A stretch of DNA of 64,000 nucleotides from Rikenellaceae bacterium (GCA_015060005.1 SUZI01000008.1:1-64000), one strand, 5' to 3'. Counted from the first letter of the stretch, positions 26,642-36,443 are shown. The notes: generated from the letters alone by a model not told the origin. Program-made: numbers and translations.

Positions 26642-28948
26642 ATGAAGAGATTTCTGTTTTGCGTGGCAATCGTACTTCTTTCTGCCACATCTCTCCTCGC
26701 GGAGCCAACATCTCCCGAGGCTCAACGTCGCCTGAGCGATGCAAACGTCTTCGGACACATACTCGACGCAGCAACAGGCGAGCATATCCCATACGTTACA
26801 ATATCGGTTAAGGGCACAACTATCGGAACAGTAGCCGACGCTACGGGACACTACCACATAAAGAACATCCCCGTAGGCGAGCACACGCTCGTAGCGGAGG
26901 TGATGGGTTACACCTCGGTAGAGCACCACATAGTAGCAGTGCGAGGCAAGAGCATAGAGGTAAACTTCATCCTCAGCGAGGAGGCTCTCGATATGGATAT
27001 GGTCGTGGTGTCGGCAACACGCAACGAGACAAACAAGAAGCAGTCGGCAACAATTGTAAACGTAGCCTCAGGCAAGCTCTTCGAGAACACAGGCTCGAGT
27101 AACCTCGCCGAGACGATGCGTTTCCAGCCTGGTCTGCGTGTGGAGAACACCTGCGGTAACTGTGGAGCGGTGCAGCTGCGTATAAACGGTCTAGAGGGAC
27201 AATACTCGCAGATACTGCTCGACTCAAACCCTGTATTCAGCTCACTCTCGGGGGTATATGGCATGGAGCTGCTGCCCGTATCAATGATTGAGCGTGTGGA
27301 GGTTATACGCGGTGGCGGCTCGGCACTCTTTGGCTCAAATGCCATAGGTGGCGTGGTAAACATCATCACCAAAGAGCCGCTGCGTAACTCACTCAACGTG
27401 TCGCACACATCAAACATCAACGACAAAGCCGACTGGGAACACAACACATCGCTCGGTGGCTCATTCGTGTCGAGCGATAACCGTGCGGGAGTATATATCT
27501 TTGCTATGGCAAAAGATCGCGACGCATACGACAGAAACGACGACGGCTTCACCGACATCACACACGTCAAGTCGGAGACGGTCGGTTTCCGTGGCTACTA
27601 CAAGCTCTCGGCACAGTCGAAGCTCACCGCGGAGTATCACCACATAAGCGACTTCCGTCGTGGTGGCGACAACCTCACCCTGCCACCCCACGAGGCAGAG
27701 ATTGCCGAGCAGGTGAAGCACAACATAAACGGCGGTAGCTTGCGTTTCGACTACTTCTCGCCCAACTCACGCCACTTCTTCAACGCTCACGTCTCGGCAC
27801 AAGGTATCAACCGCGACAGCTACTACGGCACAGGCAAAGACCCCAACGCCTATGGACTGACAAAGGACCTGACGCTGGTGGCAGGAGCACAATACAGCTA
27901 CGCATTTGAGAAGTGTCTGTTTATGCCGGCACAGCTCACAGCAGGATTTGAGTATACCTACAACGACCTTGACGACCACTCGCTATCATTCGACCGCTCG
28001 ATAAAGCAGGAGGTACACACGGGAGGAGTATTCATCCAGAACGAGTGGCGTAACGAGAAGGTAAACTTCGTCATCGGCGGTCGTTTAGACAAGCATAATA
28101 TGATGGATGATGTCATCTTCTCGCCACGTGCCAACCTGCGTTATAGCCCTATCGAGGAGGTGGGACTCCGCCTAAGCTACTCAAGTGGCTACCGTGCCCC
28201 ACAGGCATTTGATGAGGACCTGCATATCGACGCTGTGAACAACCAATCGTCAATCGTAGTCCTCGCACCCGACCTCAAGCCCGAGTATTCTCATAGCTTC
28301 AGCGGCTCGGTAGACCTCTACCATAACTTCGGTCGCTTGCAGGGTAACTTGCTCATCGAGGGCTTCTATACCGTGCTCGACGATGTCTTTGCCCTGACAA
28401 AGATTGGCGAAAACGAGGCAGGATATATCGTTCAGCAACGCCACAACGCCTCGGGAGCAAAGGTAAAAGGTATCACAACAGAGCTTATGCTCGGCATACC
28501 CGAGGTGTTCGACATACAGCTCGGCTACACCTATCAGCGTAGCCGCTACGACGAGCCCGAGGAGTGGTCCGACAATGTGGAGGCACAACGTCGTATGTTC
28601 CGCACCCCCGACCACTACGCCTATGTTACAGCAACGGGATATATAACCAAGCAGATGAAAGCATCGGTATTTGGAAACTACACAGGCGAGATGCTCGTAA
28701 CACATAACGCAGGATGGATTGAGGCAGACCGCAACGAGCTGACACCATCGTTCTGGGACGTGGGTTGCCGCTTGTCGTATAACTTCCACCTTACCGACAC
28801 AATCGATATGGAGCTTGAGGCAGGCGTGAAGAACATCTTTGACGAGTTTCAGGAGGACATAGACTTCGGAGCAAACCGCGACTCGGTATATACCTATGGT
28901 CCTTTAGCCCCAAGAACATACTTCTTGGGCGTAAAATTCAAGCTCTAA
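26642..28948 (+). CDS. TonB-dependent outer-membrane receptor
   Basis: Outer-membrane gated pore of 768 residues from ATG 26642 (MKRFLFCVAIVLLSATSLLA signal). Domain order: carboxypeptidase-regulatory-like beta-sandwich (about 35-120, VFGHILDAATGEHIPYVTISVKG), plug (about 130-240, with MDMVVVSATRN at its start and ERVEVIRGGGSALFGSNAIGGVVNIIT at its end), then a 22-strand barrel ending in an aromatic residue-rich LGVKFKL. The plug contains NTCGNCGAVQLRINGL, a cysteine pair seen in a subgroup of these receptors. The substrate cannot be told; iron complexes, haem or cobalamin are the usual candidates for this size class. No SusD partner is nearby. Confidence 0.92.
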   Translation: MKRFLFCVAIVLLSATSLLAEPTSPEAQRRLSDANVFGHILDAATGEHIPYVTISVKGTTIGTVADATGHYHIKNIPVGEHTLVAEVMGYTSVEHHIVAVRGKSIEVNFILSEEALDMDMVVVSATRNETNKKQSATIVNVASGKLFENTGSSNLAETMRFQPGLRVENTCGNCGAVQLRINGLEGQYSQILLDSNPVFSSLSGVYGMELLPVSMIERVEVIRGGGSALFGSNAIGGVVNIITKEPLRNSLNVSHTSNINDKADWEHNTSLGGSFVSSDNRAGVYIFAMAKDRDAYDRNDDGFTDITHVKSETVGFRGYYKLSAQSKLTAEYHHISDFRRGGDNLTLPPHEAEIAEQVKHNINGGSLRFDYFSPNSRHFFNAHVSAQGINRDSYYGTGKDPNAYGLTKDLTLVAGAQYSYAFEKCLFMPAQLTAGFEYTYNDLDDHSLSFDRSIKQEVHTGGVFIQNEWRNEKVNFVIGGRLDKHNMMDDVIFSPRANLRYSPIEEVGLRLSYSSGYRAPQAFDEDLHIDAVNNQSSIVVLAPDLKPEYSHSFSGSVDLYHNFGRLQGNLLIEGFYTVLDDVFALTKIGENEAGYIVQQRHNASGAKVKGITTELMLGIPEVFDIQLGYTYQRSRYDEPEEWSDNVEAQRRMFRTPDHYAYVTATGYITKQMKASVFGNYTGEMLVTHNAGWIEADRNELTPSFWDVGCRLSYNFHLTDTIDMELEAGVKNIFDEFQEDIDFGANRDSVYTYGPLAPRTYFLGVKFKL

Positions 28949-29026
28949 GAGTAAAAATGTAACAGGCTAAGTTTCAATGAATTAACCTTGAGTGGCAAAT
29001 ATTTCTTAAAAATTCTAACGAAAAAA

Positions 29027-29059
29027 TTTGCACGTAATAAAATTTAGCCCTACATTTGC
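29027..29059 (+). promoter_or_regulatory. promoter of tRNA-Arg
   Basis: TTTG (29027-29030) and TACATTTG (29052-29059), about 20 bases before the tRNA 5' end. Confidence 0.65.
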
Positions 29060-29077
29060 ACTCGCAATAAGCAAATG

Positions 29078-29150
29078 GCTCCGTAGCTCAACTGAATAGA
29101 GTACTTGACTACGGATCAAGCGGTTACAGGTTTGAATCCTGTCGGAGTCA
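29078..29150 (+). tRNA. tRNA-Arg (anticodon ACG)
   Basis: Complete cloverleaf: acceptor GGCTCCG/CGGAGTC, D arm GCTC...GAGT, anticodon stem CTTGA/TCAAG with loop CTACGGA (ACG at 34-36), T arm ACAGG/CCTGT with TTTGAAT. Discriminator A; CCA is not encoded. The A34 would be deaminated to inosine to read CGU, CGC and CGA. Confidence 0.95.
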
Positions 29151-29153
29151 CTT

Positions 29154-29196
29154 GAAAACGAAAAGGCAGTCAGTTTTGACTGCCTTTTTCGTTTTC
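29154..29196 (+). terminator. terminator after tRNA-Arg
   Basis: GAAAACGAAAAGGCAGTCA (29154-29172) pairs with the segment 29177-29196 around GTTT, with one extra T in the 3' arm. Confidence 0.8.
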
Positions 29197-29228
29197 AGAA
29201 GAAATTAATTATTTTTATACAAATCCTC

Positions 29229-29259
29229 TTGCCAGAGTAAGACAAAAAGTGTACATTTG
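29229..29259 (+). promoter_or_regulatory. promoter of the 29282 barrel gene
   Basis: TTG (29229-29231) and TACATTTG (29252-29259) with a 20-base spacer. Transcription would begin about 29265, past the upstream in-frame ATG at 29249. This decides the start at 29282 and leaves a leader of only about 17 bases. Confidence 0.65.
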
Positions 29260-29281
29260 TATTGAAACTAATCCAATCACT

Positions 29282-31699
29282 ATGCGTCGAGGTTTGTTCC
29301 TGGTGATTATGCTCTGCATAAGTTGGGCAGCTATGGCTCAGCACAGAGGCGAAGAGTACGACAACCGTCAATACTCCGACATCGCAGAACAAGAGCCGAT
29401 ACTGAGCGACACACTCCTCTTCTACCGCATACTGCACCGCCCAACAGACCTATATGGCGAGATAACAGCATTCAACTTCTCATTCATCGAATTCGCACGA
29501 CGTGGCATACCCCACTACGCCCATCCGACACTCATCGACAACATAACAGTACGCTCCGCCAACAACACCATACTCCGCAACTTAGGGCTCACCGACATCG
29601 TACAGCCCACAGCAGAGCATGGCTACACCGCAGGCTCGACACACTACCTCACGACCGAGGGCGTACCTCTCTCGTCAGCACGCACATCGCTCTTCTTCAC
29701 AGGCAAGGGCTACTTAGGCGGCATACGTGCCACAGCACACCATCTGTTACGCCGCGGATGGAGCATATCTGCCCACATAGCGGCACGTGGTGGCAACTCG
29801 CTCTACGCCGATGGCGAGAGCCTCAACAGCATAGAGGCAGGCATACGCCTCAGCCACGACCTCCGCTCGGGCGACAAACTGAGCATAATCCTCGCCACGA
29901 CGCTCGCTCGCCGCGGCATACGCTCGGGAACAACACGCGAGGCGTTCACACTCATAGGCGACAACCTATACAACCCTACGTGGGGATATCAGGCAGGCGA
30001 GCGACGCAACGCACGGGAGCGAGGTGAGTGCGTGCCGATGATGGTGGCATCGTACCACAGGCAGCTGAGCGAGCGGACAGAACTCCTGGCGAGCATAGGT
30101 GGCGAATGGGGCAAGACAACGAACACCTCACTCGGATGGTATGGAGCAGCGACACCCCGCCCCGACAACTACCGTCTCCTGCCGAGCTACTACACCGACC
30201 TGACCGTAGCTCACACTGTCGAAGAGGTATGGCGACGAGCCGACAGCCGCTACACGCAGATAGATTGGGCAGAGCTATACACGATAAATGCGATGGCAGG
30301 TGGCGAGGCTCGCTACGCCCTCGAGAGACGCACAAGTCGCATAGCACGCGGCGAAATATCGGCATCATTCCGCACCGCGATAGCCAACGACATATCGTTG
30401 CGATATGGAGTGCGGGCGGCGATAAACGCCACACGCAACTACAAAGTAGTGGGCGACCTGCTGGGTGCCGACCACCTGACCGACATAGATTACTACCTGG
30501 TGGATGATGACACCTACTCGCTCAACCTCCAGAACGACCTCCGCCACCCCAACCGCCGAGCCACCAAAGGCGACCGCTTCGGTTACGACTACACCCTCGT
30601 GGAGCGAGAACTATCGCTCTACGCATCAGCGACATATCAGACCGAGCGGTGGAGCATAGAGGCTTATGCCTCCCTCGGCTCACACGCCACCCATCGCAAC
30701 GGACACTTCGAGAAGGAGATATATCCCGCCGAGCACTCCTATGGCAAGTCTCGCACGATACGTCTCTCGCCCTACACGCTCAGCACCTCGGCAGGCTACA
30801 CCTTCTCGCCACAGCACCACATATCTCTCGCAGCCTCGCTCTCGCGGCAAGCACCCTACGCATCATCGCTGTGGCTCAACCCACAATACAACAACCGCAC
30901 AATAGACAACCCCTCGCTCGAGCAACACTTTACGATAGATGCGTCGTACAAATACCGCTCAGCCAAAGCCGACATCACAGCCTCGGCATTTCTGCACTCC
31001 ACGACATCGGCAACAAACACCCTGCGAGCATACGACGACCTATCGGCAACATTCTGCGACATCGTAACATCCGACACAGCAACACTAAGCTATGGCGTGG
31101 AGTTTGCCTCCGAGATACGCCTGTCGTCGCACTGGCGGACAACACTCTCACTTGGAGCTGGCAACTACATCTACACCAACAACCCCACCATCACGCTCTA
31201 TGCCGACACCGACAACACCCTCATAAGTCAGAGCCGCAGCGAGATGCAGTCGTGCCACATAGGCGGTGTGCCTCACATAAGCGGCTCGGCGGAGATAACC
31301 TACCTCGACTATTCGGGCTGGGCGTGCTCGTTAGGGGTAAATGTAGCGGCTCTGCGTTATGTCGAGCCCGCCTTCACACGTCGCTCGGAGCGTGTAGCAC
31401 GGCAGAGTGCCACATCGGAGGAGATATTTCGTGAGTTCATATCGCAGGAGCAGTTAGGCGATGCCGCAACCCTCGACGCCTCGCTGTCGCGATGGTTCAA
31501 CATCGGTCAATCACGTCTCTCGCTGACACTATCGGTAAAAAATCTTTTAGGCAAGAGGGATATTGTCTACGGAGGTTATGAGTCTGCCCGCATACGTCAT
31601 TACCGTAGCGGAGCACAACACATCTACCGCCCACAGGACAACATTGTAACATACGCCTACCCTCGCACGATATATTTCACAACATCGTGGCGTTTCTAA
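29282..31699 (+). CDS. TonB-receptor-like outer-membrane barrel with reduced plug
   Basis: 805 residues from ATG 29282 with signal MRRGLFLVIMLCISWAAMAQ. The body resembles the barrel of a Bacteroidetes TonB-dependent receptor subgroup: LIGDNLYNPTWGYQAGERRNARE, LGWYGAATPRPDNYRLLPSYY, LLGADHLTDID, DRFGYDYTL, SYGKSRT and a YFTTSWRF end with terminal Phe. The N-terminal carboxypeptidase-like domain and the first part of the plug are missing. Only a degenerate plug remnant (about residues 55-130, FNFSFIEFARRG to LTTEGVPL) lies before the barrel. The frame is intact and has a normal signal peptide, so this may be a functional plug-reduced protein and not a pseudogene. The transported compound is unknown. 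Confidence 0.82.
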   Translation: MRRGLFLVIMLCISWAAMAQHRGEEYDNRQYSDIAEQEPILSDTLLFYRILHRPTDLYGEITAFNFSFIEFARRGIPHYAHPTLIDNITVRSANNTILRNLGLTDIVQPTAEHGYTAGSTHYLTTEGVPLSSARTSLFFTGKGYLGGIRATAHHLLRRGWSISAHIAARGGNSLYADGESLNSIEAGIRLSHDLRSGDKLSIILATTLARRGIRSGTTREAFTLIGDNLYNPTWGYQAGERRNARERGECVPMMVASYHRQLSERTELLASIGGEWGKTTNTSLGWYGAATPRPDNYRLLPSYYTDLTVAHTVEEVWRRADSRYTQIDWAELYTINAMAGGEARYALERRTSRIARGEISASFRTAIANDISLRYGVRAAINATRNYKVVGDLLGADHLTDIDYYLVDDDTYSLNLQNDLRHPNRRATKGDRFGYDYTLVERELSLYASATYQTERWSIEAYASLGSHATHRNGHFEKEIYPAEHSYGKSRTIRLSPYTLSTSAGYTFSPQHHISLAASLSRQAPYASSLWLNPQYNNRTIDNPSLEQHFTIDASYKYRSAKADITASAFLHSTTSATNTLRAYDDLSATFCDIVTSDTATLSYGVEFASEIRLSSHWRTTLSLGAGNYIYTNNPTITLYADTDNTLISQSRSEMQSCHIGGVPHISGSAEITYLDYSGWACSLGVNVAALRYVEPAFTRRSERVARQSATSEEIFREFISQEQLGDAATLDASLSRWFNIGQSRLSLTLSVKNLLGKRDIVYGGYESARIRHYRSGAQHIYRPQDNIVTYAYPRTIYFTTSWRF

Positions 31700-31703
31700 C
31701 CTT

Positions 31704-31735
31704 TTTGGCTATTTGCAAAAAGAGAGTTATCTTTG
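31704..31735 (+). promoter_or_regulatory. promoter of obgE
   Basis: TTGG (31705-31708 region) and TATCTTTG (31728-31735) about 20 bases apart, 27 bases before the ATG. It lies directly after the stop of the barrel gene. Confidence 0.65.
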
Positions 31736-31761
31736 TGCCAGAATTATAATAGAAGAGAATT

Positions 31762-32772
31762 ATGGCAGGTTCAAATTTTGTGGACTATGTGAAGATATTT
31801 GCCCGTTCGGGACACGGAGGAGCTGGCTCAAGCCACTTCCGCCGCGAGAAGTTTGTTGCCTTCGGAGGACCCGATGGCGGCGATGGCGGCAAGGGTGGCA
31901 GCATCATCCTGAAGGGCGACCGTCAATATTGGACACTCATCCACCTGAAGTATCAGCGACATCAGTTTGCCGAGGATGGCGAGTGCGGTCGCGGAGCACG
32001 CTCAACGGGTAAGGATGCCGCCGATATCGTTATCCCTGTGCCTCTTGGCACTGTCGCACGTCGTTTAGTGGAGCAGGAGGATGGCTCTACAACGCTTGAG
32101 TATGTGGGCGAGGTTACCGAGGATGGCGAGGAGTTAGTATTGCTCAAAGGTGGTCGTGGCGGATTGGGTAACTGGCACTTCAAGAGCCCTACCGTACAGG
32201 CACCTCGTTACTCGCAGCCTGGCGAGGAGGGCGACGAGGGAGCTTTCATCCTCGAGTTGAAGGTGTTGGCAGATGTAGGCTTGGTAGGCTTCCCTAACGC
32301 TGGTAAGAGCACCCTGCTCTCGGTTGTCTCGGCAGCAAAACCTAAGATTGCAAACTACGCCTTCACCACATTAGAGCCTAATTTGGGTATTGTCGAGGTG
32401 CGTGATGGCCACTCATTTGTGATGGCAGACATCCCTGGAATCATCGAGGGTGCACACGAGGGCAAAGGTCTGGGAACACGTTTCCTGCGTCATATTGAGC
32501 GTAACTCAGTGCTGTTGTTTATGGTTCCTGCCGATAGCGATGACGTAGCCAAGGATTATGAGATTTTGTTAGGCGAGCTTACACAGTATAACCCCGAATT
32601 GTTGGATAAGCGTCGTTTGTTGGCGATTACCAAGTGTGATATGCTCGACGAGGAGCTTATAGAGCAGATGCGTCCACAACTGCCCGAGGGAGTCCCTGCG
32701 GTCTTTATCTCTTCGGTTGCAGGACTCAATATCGCCCGTCTGAAGGATATGCTTTGGGAGGCATTGCAATAG
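31762..32772 (+). CDS. obgE: GTPase Obg
   Basis: Essential ribosome-assembly GTPase. 336 residues: a glycine-rich Obg fold (1-160, [21 protein letters not shown]), then the G domain with G1 GFPNAGKS (176-183), the switch block [11 protein letters not shown] (about 199-209), G3 DIPG (223-226) and G4 TKCD. There is no C-terminal extension beyond the G domain, as in many Bacteroidetes members. ATG 31762 gives [11 protein letters not shown]. Confidence 0.96.
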   Translation: MAGSNFVDYVKIFARSGHGGAGSSHFRREKFVAFGGPDGGDGGKGGSIILKGDRQYWTLIHLKYQRHQFAEDGECGRGARSTGKDAADIVIPVPLGTVARRLVEQEDGSTTLEYVGEVTEDGEELVLLKGGRGGLGNWHFKSPTVQAPRYSQPGEEGDEGAFILELKVLADVGLVGFPNAGKSTLLSVVSAAKPKIANYAFTTLEPNLGIVEVRDGHSFVMADIPGIIEGAHEGKGLGTRFLRHIERNSVLLFMVPADSDDVAKDYEILLGELTQYNPELLDKRRLLAITKCDMLDEELIEQMRPQLPEGVPAVFISSVAGLNIARLKDMLWEALQ

Positions 32773-32793
32773 AGAGAGTTTGTAGCATAAAGT

Positions 32794-32824
32794 AAGGGGC
32801 TGTCTTTGTTGGACAGCCCCTTCT
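32794..32824. terminator. bidirectional terminator between obgE and pepD
   Basis: AAGGGGCTGTC (32794-32804) pairs with GACAGCCCCTT (32812-32822), followed by T-rich sequence. Confidence 0.8.
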
Positions 32825-32835
32825 TCTATTGGTTA

Positions 32836-34284
32836 TTAGATACTTTTGACTACATCGCACAGCAGCACCCAGAACTTATCCACTGTCGCAATCTCCAATC
32901 GCTCATCAGGAGAGTGAACGCCGCGAATTGTTGGTCCGAACGACACCATCTCCAGCTCGGAGTACTTCTCCAAGAAGAGTCCACACTCCAAGCCTGCGTG
33001 TATAGCACGCACCACAGGCTCCTTGCCGAACAGGCGACGATAGCTCTCCACGGTACGTGTCAGGAGTAACGAGTCGGGGTTTGGAGCCCATCCAGGATAA
33101 CCATCCGAGTGCTCCACCTCTGCCCCTGCTAAGATAAACGCAGCCTCGACCTGCTGCATAGCATAGAGCTTGGCACTCTCGACAGATGAACGCTGCGAGG
33201 TGGTAACGATAACCTTATCACCCTCTCCCATCTTTACCGATGCGAGGTTGGTCGATGTCTCAACAAAGCCCTTAACGCTCTGCGACATAGCCAGCACACC
33301 ATTAGCCACAGCGACCAATGCTCCGACTATTCGCTGCTGTGCCTCCACCGTCATCACATCTGTCGGCATAGCTATCGGCTCAACACTCAGCTTGAAATTA
33401 GGCTCTGCAATAGCAAACTCCGCCTTCACCTGCGAGGCGAACTGCTCGGCACGCTTCACAAACGCAGCCTTATGCTCCGCAGGAAGAGCCACGATAGCAT
33501 ACGCCTCGCGAGGGATAGCATTACGCAGATTGCCGCCATCAAAGTGGCTCAGACGCACGTTCATACTCGACTGTGTCTCATACACCAGACGTGCAAGAAT
33601 CTTATTTGAGTTGGCACGTCCCTTATCGATATCATCGCCCGAGTGTCCTCCCAGCAGACCGCTCACATCGATACGCAAAGCCTCGTAGCCACCTGGCGTA
33701 GCCTCACGTGGGCAGCAGAATGTAGCCACAGTGTCAATACCACCGGCACAACCGATAAAAATCTCGCCCTCATCCTCCGAGTCGAGGTTTATAAGATACT
33801 TACCACGAAGCATACCCTCTCCGAGGTTAAACGCACCTGTCAGTCCTGTCTCCTCGTCCACCGTGAAGAGAGCCTCCAATGCTGGGTGTTCCACGCTCTC
33901 ATCTCGCAAAAGAGCCAATGCTGCCGCCATACCTATGCCGCAGTCAGCACCGAGCGTCGTTCCCTCTGCCTTCACCCACTCGCCATCTATGCGTGTACGG
34001 ATAGCATCAGTGTCGAAGTCAAACTCCACATCAGAGTTCTTCTCGCACACCATATCCACGTGCGACTGAAGGATGACTGTCGGATGCGACTCATATCCCG
34101 CTGTGGCAGGCTTACGCATCACCACATTACCGATGGCATCACGCTCACACTCCACGTCGTGCTCCTTAGCCCACTGCAACAGATAGGCTATAATCTTCTC
34201 TTCTCGCTTCGAAGGGCGTGGCACCTTGGTTATCGCATCAAACTCCTCCCACACCAGCGAGGGCTGTAAATCTTTTATCGTCAT
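32836..34284 (-). CDS. pepD: aminoacyl-histidine dipeptidase (M20)
   Basis: Cytoplasmic metallo-dipeptidase that splits Xaa-His dipeptides such as carnosine. 482 residues. Metal and catalytic blocks: SHVDMV with H75 and D77, LGADCGIG with bridging D114, DEETGLTGA with the general-base Glu (about 144-145), and the C-terminal HAGLECGLF with a metal His. The SHVDMVCEK block is typical of the PepD/PepT branch. Single gene, upstream of which lies the rpsT terminator. Confidence 0.94.
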   Translation of the reverse strand: MTIKDLQPSLVWEEFDAITKVPRPSKREEKIIAYLLQWAKEHDVECERDAIGNVVMRKPATAGYESHPTVILQSHVDMVCEKNSDVEFDFDTDAIRTRIDGEWVKAEGTTLGADCGIGMAAALALLRDESVEHPALEALFTVDEETGLTGAFNLGEGMLRGKYLINLDSEDEGEIFIGCAGGIDTVATFCCPREATPGGYEALRIDVSGLLGGHSGDDIDKGRANSNKILARLVYETQSSMNVRLSHFDGGNLRNAIPREAYAIVALPAEHKAAFVKRAEQFASQVKAEFAIAEPNFKLSVEPIAMPTDVMTVEAQQRIVGALVAVANGVLAMSQSVKGFVETSTNLASVKMGEGDKVIVTTSQRSSVESAKLYAMQQVEAAFILAGAEVEHSDGYPGWAPNPDSLLLTRTVESYRRLFGKEPVVRAIHAGLECGLFLEKYSELEMVSFGPTIRGVHSPDERLEIATVDKFWVLLCDVVKSI

Positions 34285-34343
34285 AAATCACAAAGTTTTA
34301 ATGTTACATTCTTTACAAAAATAATACTATTCGCTCAAAATGA

Positions 34344-34381
34344 CAAAAAAAGAGCTGCTTCCTTCCAAGGAAACAGCTCTT
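34344..34381 (-). terminator. terminator of rpsT
   Basis: Stem AAGAGCTG/CAGCTCTT with an inner TTCCTT/AAGGAA part and one mismatch, followed on the minus strand by seven Ts. Confidence 0.8.
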
Positions 34382-34403
34382 AACTCTGTCGGATGACCTT
34401 CGC

Positions 34404-34655
34404 TTAGAGAGCGTTTACGTGCAATGCCAATGAACTCTTCAAGTTAGCAGCCTTATTCTTGTGAATAGTGCCACGCTTAGCGAGCTTATCCAACATTGAT
34501 GAAACCTTCTTAAGCAGAGCCTCTGCTGCAGCCTTCTCTGTTGTGTTACGCAAAGACTTTACAGCGTTACGTGCAGTCTTGTGATAAAGACGGTTGTGAG
34601 CACGCTTAGTAATGGTCTGACGAATTCTCTTCTTTGATGACTTGTGATTTGCCAT
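34404..34655 (-). CDS. rpsT: ribosomal protein S20
   Basis: 83-residue, strongly basic, helical protein of the small subunit ([22 protein letters not shown] start is the family signature). It binds 16S rRNA. It lies about 170 bases downstream of tRNA-Glu on the same strand; that gap has only a small hairpin (ACACC/GGTGT near 34803-34817). Confidence 0.96.
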   Translation of the reverse strand: MANHKSSKKRIRQTITKRAHNRLYHKTARNAVKSLRNTTEKAAAEALLKKVSSMLDKLAKRGTIHKNKAANLKSSLALHVNAL

Positions 34656-34826
34656 AGTTTTGTCTGTTTTTTATTTTTTACTTTTTCAGTTTTCTTCTAC
34701 TTGCTACACTTTCACGAGTTGCAGCTCCTCACTCTCTGAATGTCCCTTCCCGGAACATTACGGCGACCACTTGAGCCACCAATCTAAATCTTACCGCTGT
34801 CAAACACCCTTCGGTGTAAGTCATTG

Positions 34827-34898
34827 TAGCCCATAGGAGAGTCGAACTCCTCTTTCAAGAATGAAAATCTTGCGTCCTAGCCGATAGACGAATGGGCC
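34827..34898 (-). tRNA. tRNA-Glu (anticodon TTC)
   Basis: Minus strand. Acceptor GGCCCAT/ATGGGCT with one G-T pair, D arm GTCT/GGAC-type, anticodon stem CAAGA/TCTTG with loop TTTTCAT (TTC), T arm AGGAG/CTCCT with TTCGACT, discriminator A. CCA is not encoded. Confidence 0.95.
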
Positions 34899-34948
34899 TT
34901 ACCGCTATCGTGAGCCCGACTTACTTGTAAGACGGCACTTTAGCGACG

Positions 34949-34978
34949 CAAAGGTATGAAAAAAAATGTAATATCCAA
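34949..34978 (-). promoter_or_regulatory. promoter of tRNA-Glu
   Basis: Minus strand TACCTTTG (34949-34956) and TTGG (34975-34978) with an 18-base spacer, about 50 bases before the tRNA. Confidence 0.7.
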
Positions 34979-34980
34979 TA

Positions 34981-35023
34981 GAACAAGACAAAAAAGTGCC
35001 GATTAAGCACTTTTTGCCTGTTC
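34981..35023 (-). terminator. terminator of adk
   Basis: Long stem: the segment 34981-34999 pairs with 35007-35023 (GCACTTTTTGCCTGTTC) with small bulges. On the minus strand it contains a six-T run. Confidence 0.75.
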
Positions 35024-35053
35024 CATATTACTCTGTTTCAATCAACAGAATAT

Positions 35054-35632
35054 CTATTTTGTGCTGTTGTCGATAGCCTCGCATATACGGGCAAATACCT
35101 CGTCGAGAGTACCCACTCCATCTATAGCGACATACTTACCCTGCTTAGAATAGTAGTCTGCCACAACAGCTGTCTGCTCGCGATATATCTTTATTCGGTT
35201 ACGGATAACATCCTCCGATGCGTCGTCGGCACGACCCGAGTCCTTGCCACGCAACAAGATGCGATTTACCAGCTCCTGCTCGGGAACATCCATATATATC
35301 ATCACGCTGACCGACAAACCCTCAGCCTTGAGCAACTCATCGAAAGCCTCAGCCTGAGCTGTTGTGCGTGGGAAGCCATCGAAGATGTTACCCTTGGCAT
35401 CGCGATGTTCGCAGATGTAGTTTTTCACCATACCCACAACGATGCTGTCGGGGGCCAACTCGCCCTTGGCAATATACTCCTGCATACTGAGTCCCAACTC
35501 CGTTCCACGCTCAATCTCCGAGCGGATTACTGCTCCGGTCGAAATATGCTCTACGCCATACTTCTCTTTCAAAAGCTCCGCTTGTGTACCCTTACCACAG
35601 CCGGGAGCTCCAAATAAAATAATATTAAGCAT
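35054..35632 (-). CDS. adk: adenylate kinase
   Basis: Balances AMP, ADP and ATP. 192 residues with P-loop GAPGCGKGT (8-16), the AMP-binding block STGAVIRSEIERGTELG, GFPRTTAQAE, and a short LID region (RGKDSGRADDASEDVIRNRI). The LID lacks the zinc-finger cysteines of the long bacterial form. This short-LID type is common in Bacteroidetes. Minus-strand promoter box TACCTTTG at 35662-35669. Confidence 0.96.
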   Translation of the reverse strand: MLNIILFGAPGCGKGTQAELLKEKYGVEHISTGAVIRSEIERGTELGLSMQEYIAKGELAPDSIVVGMVKNYICEHRDAKGNIFDGFPRTTAQAEAFDELLKAEGLSVSVMIYMDVPEQELVNRILLRGKDSGRADDASEDVIRNRIKIYREQTAVVADYYSKQGKYVAIDGVGTLDEVFARICEAIDNSTK

Positions 35633-35661
35633 AATAGATTATTTGTAACCTAACCGGAGGT

Positions 35662-35669
35662 CAAAGGTA
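35662..35669 (-). promoter_or_regulatory. -7 box of adk
   Basis: Minus strand TACCTTTG, 30 bases before the adk ATG. A TTTGGG stretch further upstream (near 35694) is at longer than usual spacing. Confidence 0.6.
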
Positions 35670-35804
35670 CAAAAAGTTCTGATAAGTTGCACCCAAAACA
35701 CGAAGTTTTTGCCCCTCAAAAGCCATTTATGGAGAATATTTACTACCTTTACACAAATATTTTTCGCAACGAAACAGAGCCAAGTTTCATATGAAATAAC
35801 CACT

Positions 35805-36443
35805 ATGATAATACGACTAACGACATATATTTTTCTGCTCGTCTCGCTCCTCGCCTGCTCCTCACCCATCCCCTACTGCCGAGTGGTCGGATACGTCGAT
35901 GAGGGAGGCAACGACTCGCTGCTTATCGTGAGAACAGTGAGCGAAGAGCACAAGACGCTATTCTTCAACCTTAGCGACAAGACCATAGTCGACCGCGAAA
36001 ATCTTATCGAGGGCAACATAGTCGAGGTGGAGTATCTCGCACCCACCACTGCGGTGAAATACGATGCCTCCGTAGTCTCTGCCTCACCCACCTACCGCCG
36101 AGCCTTAGGTCTATGGCAGAGCCCCAAAGGCAAAGGGTTGAAGATCTCTATCGAGTTACTGCCGTATGGCAGAATAAAGCAGAGTGTCCCCGACGACATT
36201 CTCCTCTTCAAGCATTGGCAACTCACCCCTATGGAGTCCGAAATAGAGCTTATTGGCGAGGTCGCTATGCCCATAATGGCTCCGCTCTCTACCGACGAGA
36301 CAGCCCCAACGAAGGAGGAGATTATTGACAGAGAGATAAAATCTTTCCGCACACGTGTCAGCCTCAGCTGCGAGGAGGAGCAGGAGGTTATGCTCTTCCA
36401 CAACGATACTCTCGGTGGCACAAAGCTTCTGAAGAAGATATAA
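35805..36443 (+). CDS. putative lipoprotein of unknown function
   Basis: 212 residues from ATG 35805: signal MIIRLTTYIFLLVSLLAC with lipobox LLAC. The first half has a short beta pattern (VVGYVDEGGNDSLLIVRT, GNIVEVEYLAPTTAVKYDASVV), then a segment ALGLWQSPKGKGLKISIELLPYGRIKQS that looks like a lipocalin-type WxS opening, so a small beta-barrel binding domain is possible. A -7-like TACCTTTA is at 35744-35751. It stands alone and converges on thiL through a weak hairpin (AGGTGT/ACACCT, about 36448-36475). Function unknown. Confidence 0.75.
   Translation: MIIRLTTYIFLLVSLLACSSPIPYCRVVGYVDEGGNDSLLIVRTVSEEHKTLFFNLSDKTIVDRENLIEGNIVEVEYLAPTTAVKYDASVVSASPTYRRALGLWQSPKGKGLKISIELLPYGRIKQSVPDDILLFKHWQLTPMESEIELIGEVAMPIMAPLSTDETAPTKEEIIDREIKSFRTRVSLSCEEEQEVMLFHNDTLGGTKLLKKI

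Noticed and set aside
32806..33069. Short plus-strand frame after obgE
   Set aside because: Lies over the terminator and antisense to pepD.
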